IMG/VR virus record: IMGVR_UViG_3300032304_001097
Span: 1-21,146 of that record
DNA length: 21,146 nt
DNA from: a virus
Strand: one strand, 5' to 3'
In this document: positions 1 through 7,168 of the stretch, in pieces
Numbering within the stretch: position 1 is the first letter of the stretch
How the letters are laid out: every line of letters starts with the position of its first letter
Notes under the pieces: generated by a model
What the model saw: the letters and a program-made list of their open reading frames with translations, nothing else
Databases searched by the model: none
What the model was told of the DNA's origin: nothing
Program-made: the position numbers and the translations under genes

Positions 1-46
1 CCAACGCACGAATAACCCTGATAGTAATCCAAAACGCGAGGTAAGT

Positions 47-538
47 ATGGGCCGCCGCGGACCACCACCTAACCCAAACAGCAAGCGCACGCGAGACACG
101 CTGAAGCACGCCGCTACGCTCGGCATCGCTAATCAAGCAAAACCGGCGGCTGATTCCGATGCCACGCCAAAGGCCCCTGCAGACGTCGCGGCGAGGCCGG
201 TGGCCGCCGCCTATTGGCAGGCTCACGCCGACAGCCTGGCTGGCTTCGGCCGGCTGCGAGCTGACAACGTCGAAGGCCTCGCCCTGCTGTCGCACCTCTA
301 CGCCGACTGCCGCGATCTCGCGGAGCAGCTCGCCGCCGAGGGCTGGATGACAAGCACCGAAAAAGGCCAGCAGGCCAACCCGGTCGCGAGGCTACTGCGA
401 GACGCTCGCCGCGACTTCGTCAGCCTGGCCCGCGAGTACGGCCTGACGCCGGCGGCCGAGACCCGATTCCCGCCGGAGGCCACAGAGCATGGCGAAGAAG
501 ACGCCGAAGAGGCCGCGCTCAGAGCCTTCTGCGGCTGA
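47..538 (+). CDS. phage terminase small subunit, P27-like
   Basis: Likely the DNA-recognition subunit of the packaging motor, which binds phage DNA and hands it to the large terminase. The 163-aa protein opens with the Gly/Arg/Pro-rich stretch GRRGPPPNPNSKR, typical of the P27 small terminase family. A helical middle (about residues 50-135) and an acidic, Glu-rich tail follow. The ATG is preceded by GAGG about six bases upstream, which supports this start. The 3' end overlaps the large terminase start by 50 bases, an arrangement that fits co-translation. The family call rests on the N-terminal motif, the size and the neighbour; the body of the protein is not diagnostic by eye. Confidence 0.85.
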   Translation: MGRRGPPPNPNSKRTRDTLKHAATLGIANQAKPAADSDATPKAPADVAARPVAAAYWQAHADSLAGFGRLRADNVEGLALLSHLYADCRDLAEQLAAEGWMTSTEKGQQANPVARLLRDARRDFVSLAREYGLTPAAETRFPPEATEHGEEDAEEAALRAFCG

Positions 539-2102
539 GCCCGGCTCAGACCGGCCAGAGTACGTGCCTGGCTACACGTGGGATGCCGAGGCCGCGGCGA
601 AGCCTGCCGAGTTCATCGAAAGCCTCTGCCGCATTCCCAGCCAGGACGGTGGCGACCCGCAGCCGGTGACGATCATCCCGTGGCACCGCGACAACGTGAT
701 CGCGCCGCTGTTTGGCTGGAAGCGTTCAGACGGCCGCCTCCGCTATCGCCGCGGCGCCGTCTTCGTCCCCAAAAAAAACGCGAAGACGTTTCTGATGTCG
801 CAGCTCGCGCAGTACCTGCTGACGTCGCATCTTCCACACGCCGACGTGTACCCAGCCGCAGTCGATCGTGAACAGGCTCGCATTCTCTACCGGATGCTTA
901 AACGCTCTGTCGAATCGTCGCCGCTGTCAAAGGTGCTCGAGGTGGTCGACTCAAAGAGCATCATTCGCAACAGGAAGCACGGCAACATCCTCCGCTGCCT
1001 TAGTGCCGACAGTTGGAGAAACGAAGGATTGAATGGAAGTGTGATAATCGACGAGATCCACGCCCACCGCACTGACGAGCTCGTCTCGGCGTTGACCTAC
1101 GCCACTCGCGCGACGCCGAACGGCCTGGTGCTCGCGATCAGCACGGCCGGCGACGACCGCAAAGGCCCCGGATACCAGTGGTGGCAGGATGCCGAGCTGG
1201 TCATGAACAACCCGGCCGCCAACCCGACCTTTTTTGGCCTGATCTATGCGGCCAAGCCCGACGACGACTTTGACGACCCAAAGGTCTGGCGGAAGGCGAA
1301 CCCGTCTATGGGAATTACCTTTCCAGAGGAAGAGTTCCGGGCCGACTGGCAGGACTCATTGACCAACCCTGTCAAGAGAGCGCGATGGCTTCGCTATTCG
1401 CTCAATGTCTGGACCACGCCAGACAACAGGTGGTTCACGCCCGAGGCCTACGCCCCGTGCGTCGCGCCGCCACCGCTTCCGCTGGAGGGCCGGTCGTGCT
1501 TTATCGGCCTTGACCTTGCCGACCACCTCGACCTGACGGCAGCCGTGGCGCTCTTCCCCGACGGCCAGGGCGGCTACGACGCCGAGGCCATGTTCTGGAT
1601 GCCGGAAGAAAACGTCACTGAGCGCGAGAAGGAGGCCCGCGTGCCACTCCGCCAGTGGATCGCGGACGGCTGGATCAAGACGACGCCGGGCGTGCGTCTC
1701 GATCACGACCAGGTCGCCGCGGATCTCATCGCATACTCGCAGAAGCACCAGTGCCGAGGTGTCGGCGCTGACCCGTGGAACCTCGGCAGCGTGGCAACGC
1801 AACTTCAACGATCAGGCCTTCAAGTGCACGCTATCGGGCAGTCGGTTGGCCGCATGACGGCGCCCAGCAAACTGCTCGAGGTGATGATCCACGAGAAGAA
1901 GTTCCGGTGCCCGTCTCCGGTCATGCAGTGGATGGCTGGGAACGTTTGTCTGTACGTCGATCACCAGGGCAACCAGAAACCGGACAAGGGCAGGTCTCAA
2001 GAGAAGACAGACGGGATCGTCGCGACCGTCTGCGGTCTGGCGGTCTCGATGACGGCGGAGCCGGAGGCGAGCGCGGACTCATGGCAAATAATCGAGCTGT
2101 GA
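489..2102 (+). CDS. phage terminase large subunit (Terminase_1-like)
   Basis: ATPase and nuclease that drives DNA into the prohead and cuts the concatemer. The 537-aa length is normal for the family. Visible motifs in order: a Walker A-like PKKNAKT at residues 94-100 (Ala where relatives usually have Gly), Walker B VIIDE at 185-189, and a coupling-type AISTAG at 216-221. A C-terminal RNase H-like nuclease domain has candidate acidic residues D342 (in GLDLAD), D428 (in GADPWN) and D508 (in EKTDGI). The start lies inside the small terminase gene, with a GGAGG about ten bases upstream; no better start lies near. The gene ends inside the portal gene. The Walker A codons contain an in-frame A_AAA_AAC heptamer (see findings). 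Confidence 0.95.
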   Translation: MAKKTPKRPRSEPSAAEPGSDRPEYVPGYTWDAEAAAKPAEFIESLCRIPSQDGGDPQPVTIIPWHRDNVIAPLFGWKRSDGRLRYRRGAVFVPKKNAKTFLMSQLAQYLLTSHLPHADVYPAAVDREQARILYRMLKRSVESSPLSKVLEVVDSKSIIRNRKHGNILRCLSADSWRNEGLNGSVIIDEIHAHRTDELVSALTYATRATPNGLVLAISTAGDDRKGPGYQWWQDAELVMNNPAANPTFFGLIYAAKPDDDFDDPKVWRKANPSMGITFPEEEFRADWQDSLTNPVKRARWLRYSLNVWTTPDNRWFTPEAYAPCVAPPPLPLEGRSCFIGLDLADHLDLTAAVALFPDGQGGYDAEAMFWMPEENVTEREKEARVPLRQWIADGWIKTTPGVRLDHDQVAADLIAYSQKHQCRGVGADPWNLGSVATQLQRSGLQVHAIGQSVGRMTAPSKLLEVMIHEKKFRCPSPVMQWMAGNVCLYVDHQGNQKPDKGRSQEKTDGIVATVCGLAVSMTAEPEASADSWQIIEL

Positions 2103-3430
2103 CGAAAAAGGCGACGGCCAAGCCGAGAACGCCGCGAGCTGGCAAGAAGCTCGAGCAGTACGCACTTCGTGCCCTTGCCGATCACCTGCCGATCGGTGCC
2201 ATTCTCCAGACCGACACAATGTCGGCGGAGGTGGCCGTCCGCGTCACGTGCATTCTCGCCTGCGTGCGGTTCATTGCCAGCTCGCTGTCGTGTATGCCAA
2301 CCGAGATCATCCGCCGGCGGCCGGGCTTCCCGAAAACGCACTGTCACGACCTGCCCTGCTACGACGTTTTGACATGGCGGCCTAACTCGTGGCAGTCGGA
2401 CTTTGAGTACAAGGAAACGACCAGCTACCACCTTGCCCTGTACGGCCGGGCCTACTCGCGGATCGTCGCCGGCGACAGCGGGTTTTGCTCGTCGCTCGAG
2501 CCGCTGCACCCCAGCCGCATGACGTGCATGAGAGGGGCGGAAGGGCTCATCTACCGATACCTCCTGCCGCGTGGCACGTACAAGGATTTCCAGCAGAGCG
2601 AGATCGTGCACTACCGCTGGATGAGCGACAACAGCTACGAGGGCCAGCTCCCCGCCGAGCTCTGCGCGACGAGCGTCGCGCTGGCCCGCAAGCTCGACCT
2701 GGCTGCGACGTCATTCTGGGACAACAGCGCGAGGCCCGACGGCGTGATCGAAACGCAGGAAGAGATTCCTGCCGAGGCTCAGGCCCGTTTCCGCGACCAG
2801 TGGCGGGAGATCTACGGCGGGCCGAAGAAGCGCGGGTCGACCGCGATCCTGCCCAAGAAAACGCAATTCAAGGCGATCGACAGCAACAGCAACGAAGCCA
2901 ACCAATTTATGGAGCTTCGCAAGTCGATGCTGCCCGACATCGCCCGAGTCTACGGCATCCCTACGACGCTGCTGGGCGACGACGCAATGGCGAAGTACAG
3001 CAACGTCGAGCAGGAGTTCGTGACCGCCCACGTGTTCGGTCTGCTGCCCTGGCAGAAGCGTTTCGAGGGCGCGATCGACAGGTCGATCCTGCGGACCTAC
3101 GACAACCCAATGGACGGCCGCCACTACTGTCGGCTCGACAGCCGGGCACTACTTCGTGGCGACACGCAGGCCCGCGTGGCGCTGTACCAGTTCCTCTTCA
3201 ACTGCGGCGCGATATCGCCCAACGAGCTGCGAGACCTGGAAGACCTTGACCTGCTGGAGAACCCAGCAGCGAACGCCACCTACATGCAGCTCGGCTTTGC
3301 ACCGCTGGGAACGTCGGCCACCGGAAACGCACCTGACGTTCAGCCTGACCAAACGCAAACGCAGTTTCCGGCCGACACGATCGAGCCCGAGGACGTACCA
3401 GACGCAGAAACGGAGCCGACCGATGCCTGA
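2081..3430 (+). CDS. phage portal protein, HK97 family
   Basis: Forms the dodecameric ring at the unique head vertex through which DNA passes and to which terminase and connector bind. The 449-aa product matches the HK97 portal family in size and layout. The segment at residues 275-335 is typical: NEANQFMELRKSMLPDIA, then YGIPTTLLGD, YSNVEQ and LLPWQKRFE, the conserved region where the chain approaches the tunnel. I place the start at the ATG inside the last codons of the large terminase (22-base overlap), because the protein then begins with a normal basic, flexible N-terminus. The frame stays open about 300 bases further upstream, but that stretch is only a shadow of the terminase gene. The C-terminus (about 405-449) is Pro/Thr/Glu-rich and probably disordered. 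Confidence 0.93.
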   Translation: MANNRAVTKKATAKPRTPRAGKKLEQYALRALADHLPIGAILQTDTMSAEVAVRVTCILACVRFIASSLSCMPTEIIRRRPGFPKTHCHDLPCYDVLTWRPNSWQSDFEYKETTSYHLALYGRAYSRIVAGDSGFCSSLEPLHPSRMTCMRGAEGLIYRYLLPRGTYKDFQQSEIVHYRWMSDNSYEGQLPAELCATSVALARKLDLAATSFWDNSARPDGVIETQEEIPAEAQARFRDQWREIYGGPKKRGSTAILPKKTQFKAIDSNSNEANQFMELRKSMLPDIARVYGIPTTLLGDDAMAKYSNVEQEFVTAHVFGLLPWQKRFEGAIDRSILRTYDNPMDGRHYCRLDSRALLRGDTQARVALYQFLFNCGAISPNELRDLEDLDLLENPAANATYMQLGFAPLGTSATGNAPDVQPDQTQTQFPADTIEPEDVPDAETEPTDA

Positions 3431-4130
3431 AAACGAAATCGAACGGCGCTACGTGCCCACGGTCGTCGAGCCGATCGAGCTCGAGGAGCGGTCCGCGGCC
3501 TCGCCGATGATCAAGGGCATCAGCCCGCCGTTCAATTCCAAAAGTGAAGACCTTGGAAATTTCCGAGAGGTCTTTGCCCCCACGGCATTCGACAAGGTGG
3601 TCGGCCGCCACCGGAACGACCCGCGCGGCGGCATGGACGTCGTGGCCCTGTTCGACCACGAAGGCCAGCCCATCGGCCGGACCACGAACGACACGCTGAA
3701 GCTGGCGATCAGCGAGCGTGGGCTCGCCTACTCGATCAGCCCGCCCGACACCACGCTCGGCCGCGACATCGTGACGCTCGTCCGCCGAGGTGACCTCTAC
3801 GGTGCCAGCTTCGCGTTCTCGGTGGCCCCAGGCGGCGAGCAGTGGACGCAGGAGGCCGACGGCTCGGCCGTGCGGACCATCAGCGAGGTGGGCAACCTGT
3901 ACGACGTTTCGGTCGTGACCCGGCCCGCCTACCCGCAATCCTCAGCCGCCCTCCGATCGCTGGAAGCGTGGCGGGCCGAGAACCTGACGAGCCACGAGCT
4001 CGAGCAGCTCGTCGAGCAGCAGGCCGACGCCGCGGCAGACAAGCGTCGCCGCTGGTCCTACGCACTGACAGCAGCGGCCGCGAAGCTCGTCTCTGCGAGG
4101 CTCAAGTCGAATGCTCCACGAATCAAGTAG
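3423..4130 (+). CDS. prohead maturation protease (caudovirus U35-type)
   Basis: Serine protease that trims the major capsid N-terminus and scaffold during head maturation. The 235-aa protein carries the features expected of the HK97-type prohead protease family: FDH at residues 77-79 (candidate catalytic His79), YGASFAF at 126-132 (candidate nucleophile Ser129), and LYDVSVVTRPAYP at 159-171, a characteristic family motif. The early stretch IKGISPPFNSKSE is also typical. The C-terminal third (about 180-235) is a charged helical tail. The start overlaps the portal stop by eight bases. In most HK97-like phages the capsid gene comes next, but here about 3.4 kb of small genes intervene. Confidence 0.92.
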   Translation: MPENEIERRYVPTVVEPIELEERSAASPMIKGISPPFNSKSEDLGNFREVFAPTAFDKVVGRHRNDPRGGMDVVALFDHEGQPIGRTTNDTLKLAISERGLAYSISPPDTTLGRDIVTLVRRGDLYGASFAFSVAPGGEQWTQEADGSAVRTISEVGNLYDVSVVTRPAYPQSSAALRSLEAWRAENLTSHELEQLVEQQADAAADKRRRWSYALTAAAAKLVSARLKSNAPRIK

Positions 4131-4278
4131 ATCGTGCCGCAAGTGCGGAAGCCGCTGCCGCGTGATCACGTCGCGCCGTGCAGGCGATGACCAGGTCCAG
4201 CGTCTGGAATGCACCTGCTGCCACGCCCGCCGGAAACGATTGGTCCCCGCCACCGAGATCTGGAGCCGAAAGCGATGA
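4111..4278 (+). CDS. small zinc-ribbon protein (55 aa)
   Basis: A short gene read directly from the sequence. The 55-aa, strongly basic product has C9-x2-C12, then C16, and a second cluster C34-x-C36-C37-H38, a layout that suggests a single zinc ribbon. Many phages carry such small zinc-ribbon proteins, and Mu Com is one loosely comparable regulator, but no function can be assigned here. The ATG lies inside the last codons of the protease gene (20-base overlap), with GCGAGG about ten bases upstream. The stop overlaps the next start in an ATGA. The coupling on both sides and the Cys spacing argue that it is real. A nucleic-acid-binding role is an inference from charge and fold. Confidence 0.7.
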   Translation: MLHESSRSCRKCGSRCRVITSRRAGDDQVQRLECTCCHARRKRLVPATEIWSRKR

Positions 4279-4631
4279 TCGCAGAAGAATCAATCGCCAA
4301 CGTGTCGGCGCGGCTCAACGTCTTCTTTGCGTCTGCCCGCGAGCAGGCCAAGGACGGCCTTTCGTGGCAGGAGTTTGGCAGCTTGCTCGTGCAGTTGCTC
4401 TGGATGGCCGTCGAGGGGCTGGACGCTGTGGCATCGCTGACAGGGCCACAGAAACGCGAGGTCGCCGTGACGGCCGCCGCTGTGTTGTTTGACTCACTGG
4501 CCGACAAGGCCGTCCCCGTGGCCGCGTGGCCAGCGTGGATGCTGCTGCGGCCGGCTACTCGCCTGCTCGTGCTGTCGCTCGCCGCTGGTGCCGTCGAGGC
4601 CCTGCTCAGAATCTCCAGGAGTTCCACATGA
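4275..4631 (+). CDS. unknown protein with hydrophobic C-terminus, possibly holin-like
   Basis: 118-aa product, not assigned to a family with confidence. The N-terminal half is amphipathic helix (residues 1-50). A conserved-looking middle reads LTGPQKREVAV, followed by LFDSLADKAVPVAAWPAW. The C-terminal third (about 78-113) is hydrophobic, with one or two candidate membrane helices around PAWMLLRP and LLVLSLAAGAVEALL. The start is the ATG of an ATGA overlap with the zinc-ribbon gene. The size, hydrophobic C-terminus and clustering with other membrane proteins are compatible with a holin or another inner-membrane accessory protein. The holin idea is inference only, since no family signature is certain. 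Confidence 0.6.
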   Translation: MIAEESIANVSARLNVFFASAREQAKDGLSWQEFGSLLVQLLWMAVEGLDAVASLTGPQKREVAVTAAAVLFDSLADKAVPVAAWPAWMLLRPATRLLVLSLAAGAVEALLRISRSST

Positions 4632-4909
4632 TCACCGGCCTACTCGTTCTCGCGGCAATCGCGTTCCTGTTTTGGCCCAAGGGCGGCGTTACGAATCCTC
4701 TGCCTAAATCTCTTTCGGCCGAGGATCTGTTCCGCGTTCCTCCAATGGCCACGCCGGCCGCGACGGTGGCCCCGGATGCCCGCGAGGCGATCGACAGCCT
4801 GCTCGAGGTCCGCGACCAGTTGGCGGCCGTCAAGAAGCTGGACGAGGAAGCATCCAAGGCAGTCGACACGCTCTGGCTCGACCTGCTGCACGGGAGCGAG
4901 AAGAAATGA
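4628..4909 (+). CDS. single-span membrane protein with coiled-coil domain (i-spanin-like?)
   Basis: 93-aa protein with one N-terminal membrane segment (residues 3-16, LLVLAAIAFLFW). A short Pro-containing linker and a heptad-like helix rich in Glu, Lys, Leu and Val (about residues 52-88) follow. This is the shape of an inner-membrane spanin: N-terminal anchor, periplasmic coiled coil. The next gene overlaps it in an ATGA and encodes a lipobox protein, which fits the usual i-spanin/o-spanin gene pair. The ATG has a near-perfect AGGAG about seven bases upstream and itself overlaps the previous stop. No spanin homology can be shown by eye, so the role is inferred from topology and order. Confidence 0.65.
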   Translation: MITGLLVLAAIAFLFWPKGGVTNPLPKSLSAEDLFRVPPMATPAATVAPDAREAIDSLLEVRDQLAAVKKLDEEASKAVDTLWLDLLHGSEKK

Positions 4910-5364
4910 ACGACCGCCAGAAATACATCGCCGTCGCGGTATTGGCCGGCGGCGCGGTGCTCGCGGCCTGCGTGGAGTATTGGCCGCGGCCTGCCCCCAG
5001 CCCGACACCCGCCGCTGGCCTCAACCTTCGCGGCAAGTTCATCGGCCCATCGGCCCCGGACGACGCCGCGGCGTTTGCTGGCCTGTGCCGCGGCGTGGCC
5101 GAGGCCCTCGACAAGGACGGGGCCGCAGCCGCCCCGCGGATCACCACCGCGGCCCAGCTCGAGGACGTCCGCATCGCCACGAGCGAGGGCATGTTCCTGC
5201 CCGAGAGTTTCACTCGCAATCAGCCGCACGTCTCGGCAGCGGCCGGTCGGTTCCTCGACCAGGCTGTCGGCACCAGCGGTGGACCGATCGACCCGGCGGC
5301 CCGTGGCAAATGGTGCGACGCTCTCCGCGAGCTGGCCCGAGCGGCCGAGGAGGCCGTCCGGTGA
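4906..5364 (+). CDS. putative lipoprotein (o-spanin-like?)
   Basis: 152-aa protein with a signal sequence ending in a lipobox, LAAC, at residues 19-22, so Cys22 would be the lipidated N-terminus. Val at +2 predicts outer-membrane sorting under the E. coli rule. After the Cys comes a Pro-rich stretch (PRPAPSPTPAAG), a common trait of outer-membrane spanins. The remaining ~110 residues form a mostly helical Ala-rich domain with no family I recognise. At 131 mature residues it is long for an o-spanin. It could instead be a periplasmic lipoprotein acting on the host envelope, such as an exclusion factor. The start overlaps the preceding membrane gene in an ATGA, and its stop overlaps the next GTG start. 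Confidence 0.65.
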   Translation: MNDRQKYIAVAVLAGGAVLAACVEYWPRPAPSPTPAAGLNLRGKFIGPSAPDDAAAFAGLCRGVAEALDKDGAAAAPRITTAAQLEDVRIATSEGMFLPESFTRNQPHVSAAAGRFLDQAVGTSGGPIDPAARGKWCDALRELARAAEEAVR

Positions 5365-5606
5365 AAATCTCTGACTTCGTCTGGGAAATGATGGACAACG
5401 CGCTCTACATCATGCACCTGTTCGCCGTGCTGTGCGTCGGTGCTTCTGCCGTCGCGTGCCCGGTGCTGCTGTACTCACTGCTGGTCGAGATCCGCGAGCT
5501 GCGAAAAGAGATTCCTGAGTCGTGCCAGTGCCGGAGCGACGGCCCCGGCCCAGTTCTGCCGCGAGTGCTTCCGCGTCTTCGCCGCATCGGCGAGGAGGCG
5601 GACTGA
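5361..5606 (+). CDS. small single-span membrane protein, GTG start
   Basis: 81-aa product with one long hydrophobic segment (about residues 14-44, IMHLFAVLCVGASAVACPVLLYSLL). A basic/acidic helix and a C-terminal Cys-x-Cys (CQC at 56-58) in a Pro/Arg-rich tail follow. I chose the GTG start because it forms a GTGA overlap with the upstream stop and has GAGGAGG about seven bases before it. An in-frame ATG ten codons later is the alternative. The stop overlaps the peptidase start in TGATG. No family is recognised. The size and single long helix are compatible with a small holin or a membrane partner of the neighbouring peptidase. Confidence 0.6.
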   Translation: MKISDFVWEMMDNALYIMHLFAVLCVGASAVACPVLLYSLLVEIRELRKEIPESCQCRSDGPGPVLPRVLPRLRRIGEEAD

Positions 5607-6670
5607 TGAGCCACCGCAAAGCGGCCTGGACATTCTCGGCGCTGGCGTTTGTGGCGCTGGCGGCCATCGTCGGCGCCGTCGTCGACCACTACACCCACCG
5701 CGTCCTGCGGCGCGTCGACAACTCGTTCGGCTACCGGCCCGACCCAGTGGGCGTGCGGACGTTCCTACAAGAGCTCGACCGGCCGACGTTCCGCGAGGCC
5801 GGGGCCGACGCCGTCCGCCAGGCCAAGGGCCTCGACGTGTTTCTCTACCGGGCGACGAACAAGGCCTACCAGCGGACCTACGGCGAGCCGTGGACCTCTT
5901 GGAATCAGGGCAACGCGGGGACGTGCGTGTCGATGGCGTTTGGCCTTGGATGCCAGACCGCCCTGGCGACTGACTGGCTGGCTGGCAAGGGCCAGCCGCC
6001 GATGGCCGTGGCCACCGAGCCGATCTATGGCGGCGCCCGCACGTTTGGGATGGGCCAGCCCACGCAGTTCGGCGGCGACGGTGCCACCGGATTCGGCGCG
6101 GCTCGCTGGATTTCTGGCAAATGCAAAACGCCGGACGTCGGCGGCGTGCTGTTCCGAAAGCCATACGGCTCGGTTGATCTGACGAGCTACTCGATTCCGC
6201 TCTCGCGGGAGTGGGGCTCGCGGGGCGTGCCCCTCGAGCTCGCCAAGTTGGCCCACCAGAATCGGTGCTACGCCGTTGCCCAGGTGCAAACGTGGGAGGA
6301 GCTGGCGTCCGCCCTGGAGTCAGGCTACCCGGTGGCTGTTTGCTCTCAGGTTGGGTACGGCCCGACGCCGCGGCAGCGTGACTCGCTCGGATTCCTGACC
6401 CGCGGGACGTCGTGGAGCCACGCGATGCTCGTCTGGGGAATCCGGCACCAAAAGAACGGCGGCGGCCGCGATGGTGCGCTCATCCAAAACTCTTGGAATG
6501 TGTCGTGGGTGGACGGGCCGCGGTGGCCGAGTGATCAGCCCGAGGGCTCGTTCTGGACGAGTAAGGAAAACATTGAAGCCGCCATGCGTCAGGGCGACTC
6601 GTGGGCGATCTCTGGCACCACGTTTGAATACAAGAAACTCGACAACGCCGACTGGGGGCTCGCTCAATGA
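5606..6670 (+). CDS. membrane-anchored papain-like (C1-type) cysteine peptidase
   Basis: 354-aa protein with an N-terminal membrane anchor or signal (residues 9-26) and a domain carrying the papain catalytic set in the correct order. Gln101 and Cys107 lie in NQGNAGTC, matching the papain Q-G-x-C-G-x-C region. His272 lies in WSHAMLVWG. Asn295 lies in QNSWN, matching the NSWG motif. Topology suggests the enzyme faces the periplasm or cell exterior. The start has a strong GAGGAGG and overlaps the preceding stop; the stop overlaps the next gene in ATGA. Phage lysis enzymes are more often amidases, muramidases or NlpC/P60 or CHAP peptidases, so a true papain-type enzyme in a structural operon is unusual. 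Roles to consider are endolysin-like, degradation of a surface protein layer, or processing of a phage protein. Confidence 0.85.
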   Translation: MSHRKAAWTFSALAFVALAAIVGAVVDHYTHRVLRRVDNSFGYRPDPVGVRTFLQELDRPTFREAGADAVRQAKGLDVFLYRATNKAYQRTYGEPWTSWNQGNAGTCVSMAFGLGCQTALATDWLAGKGQPPMAVATEPIYGGARTFGMGQPTQFGGDGATGFGAARWISGKCKTPDVGGVLFRKPYGSVDLTSYSIPLSREWGSRGVPLELAKLAHQNRCYAVAQVQTWEELASALESGYPVAVCSQVGYGPTPRQRDSLGFLTRGTSWSHAMLVWGIRHQKNGGGRDGALIQNSWNVSWVDGPRWPSDQPEGSFWTSKENIEAAMRQGDSWAISGTTFEYKKLDNADWGLAQ

Positions 6671-6897
6671 ACCTGATCCTGTGGGCAATCTTTGGTGCCA
6701 TCGTTGGCGGCATCGCCCGCGGCCTGCTGCCGTCGAAGCTGCCGACCGGCTGGCTGCCGACGATCGCCGTGGGCGTGGTTGGCAGTGTTGCCGGCGGGCT
6801 GCCATTCGGCACCGGCCCGGCCGGGTTTGTCGGCTCGATCATCGGGGCTGTCGTGGTTCTCTACTTGCACCGCATCTGGAGCGAATCGAATGTCTGA
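6667..6897 (+). CDS. GlsB/YeaQ/YmgE-like small membrane protein
   Basis: 76-aa, very hydrophobic protein with three short membrane segments and the Gly-rich pattern of the GlsB/YeaQ (so-called transglycosylase-associated) family: IFGAIVGGIARG near the N-terminus, a central VGVVGSVAGG, and GFVGSIIGAVVVLYLHR near the end. Family members are small inner-membrane proteins, often stress-induced, with no firm biochemical role. In a phage membrane cassette it could act as a holin-like pore or a membrane modulator; that is inference. The start overlaps the peptidase stop in ATGA, and the end overlaps the next gene by eight bases, so expression is coupled to the peptidase. Confidence 0.75.
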   Translation: MNLILWAIFGAIVGGIARGLLPSKLPTGWLPTIAVGVVGSVAGGLPFGTGPAGFVGSIIGAVVVLYLHRIWSESNV

Positions 6898-7168
6898 CGC
6901 ACAGAAGAAACTTGCCGTTGCCGCTGTCGTGATGATCGCTGCCACGTGGTGGCTGGCCACTGCTCCAGACTCACCGATCCGGCCCCAGCCGCCGCGGCCG
7001 GATCGCCCCGTGCTGCGATTCATTGCCCGCGTGGCTGGCGTGGCCGCACGATTCGGCCTGACCGCTCTGCTGTTTGCCGAGCCGGCCCCCGATGCCGATG
7101 AGGTGCAGCTCGCCCACGCGGTCGTCGGCACCGACGGCCATCTCGTTCTCTCGAATGCGAGGTGGTAA
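6890..7168 (+). CDS. small membrane-anchored protein with Pro-rich linker
   Basis: 92-aa product with an N-terminal membrane segment (about residues 7-24). A Pro/Arg-rich linker (about 26-40) comes next, then an amphipathic helix (about 42-62) and a short C-terminal domain ending in ALLFAEPAP and GTDGHLVLSNARW. No family is recognised. The start overlaps the previous gene by eight bases, and the stop directly abuts the next ATG. Topology suggests a short periplasmic protein tethered to the inner membrane. Confidence 0.55.
   Translation: MSDAQKKLAVAAVVMIAATWWLATAPDSPIRPQPPRPDRPVLRFIARVAGVAARFGLTALLFAEPAPDADEVQLAHAVVGTDGHLVLSNARW

Noticed and set aside
1-46. A promoter at the left edge
   Set aside because: AT-rich bits such as CCTGATAGTAATCC are suggestive, but no matching -35 box is clear and the window starts too close to judge.
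1775-2080. Upstream extension of the portal reading frame
   Set aside because: The frame is open, but the translated stretch is Arg/Gly/Glu-rich shadow of the terminase gene. The ATG at 2081 gives a normal portal N-terminus.
3156-3422. Extended N-terminus of the prohead protease frame
   Set aside because: The extension covers portal codons in another frame. The ATG at 3423, overlapping the portal stop by eight bases, gives the family's usual start and size.
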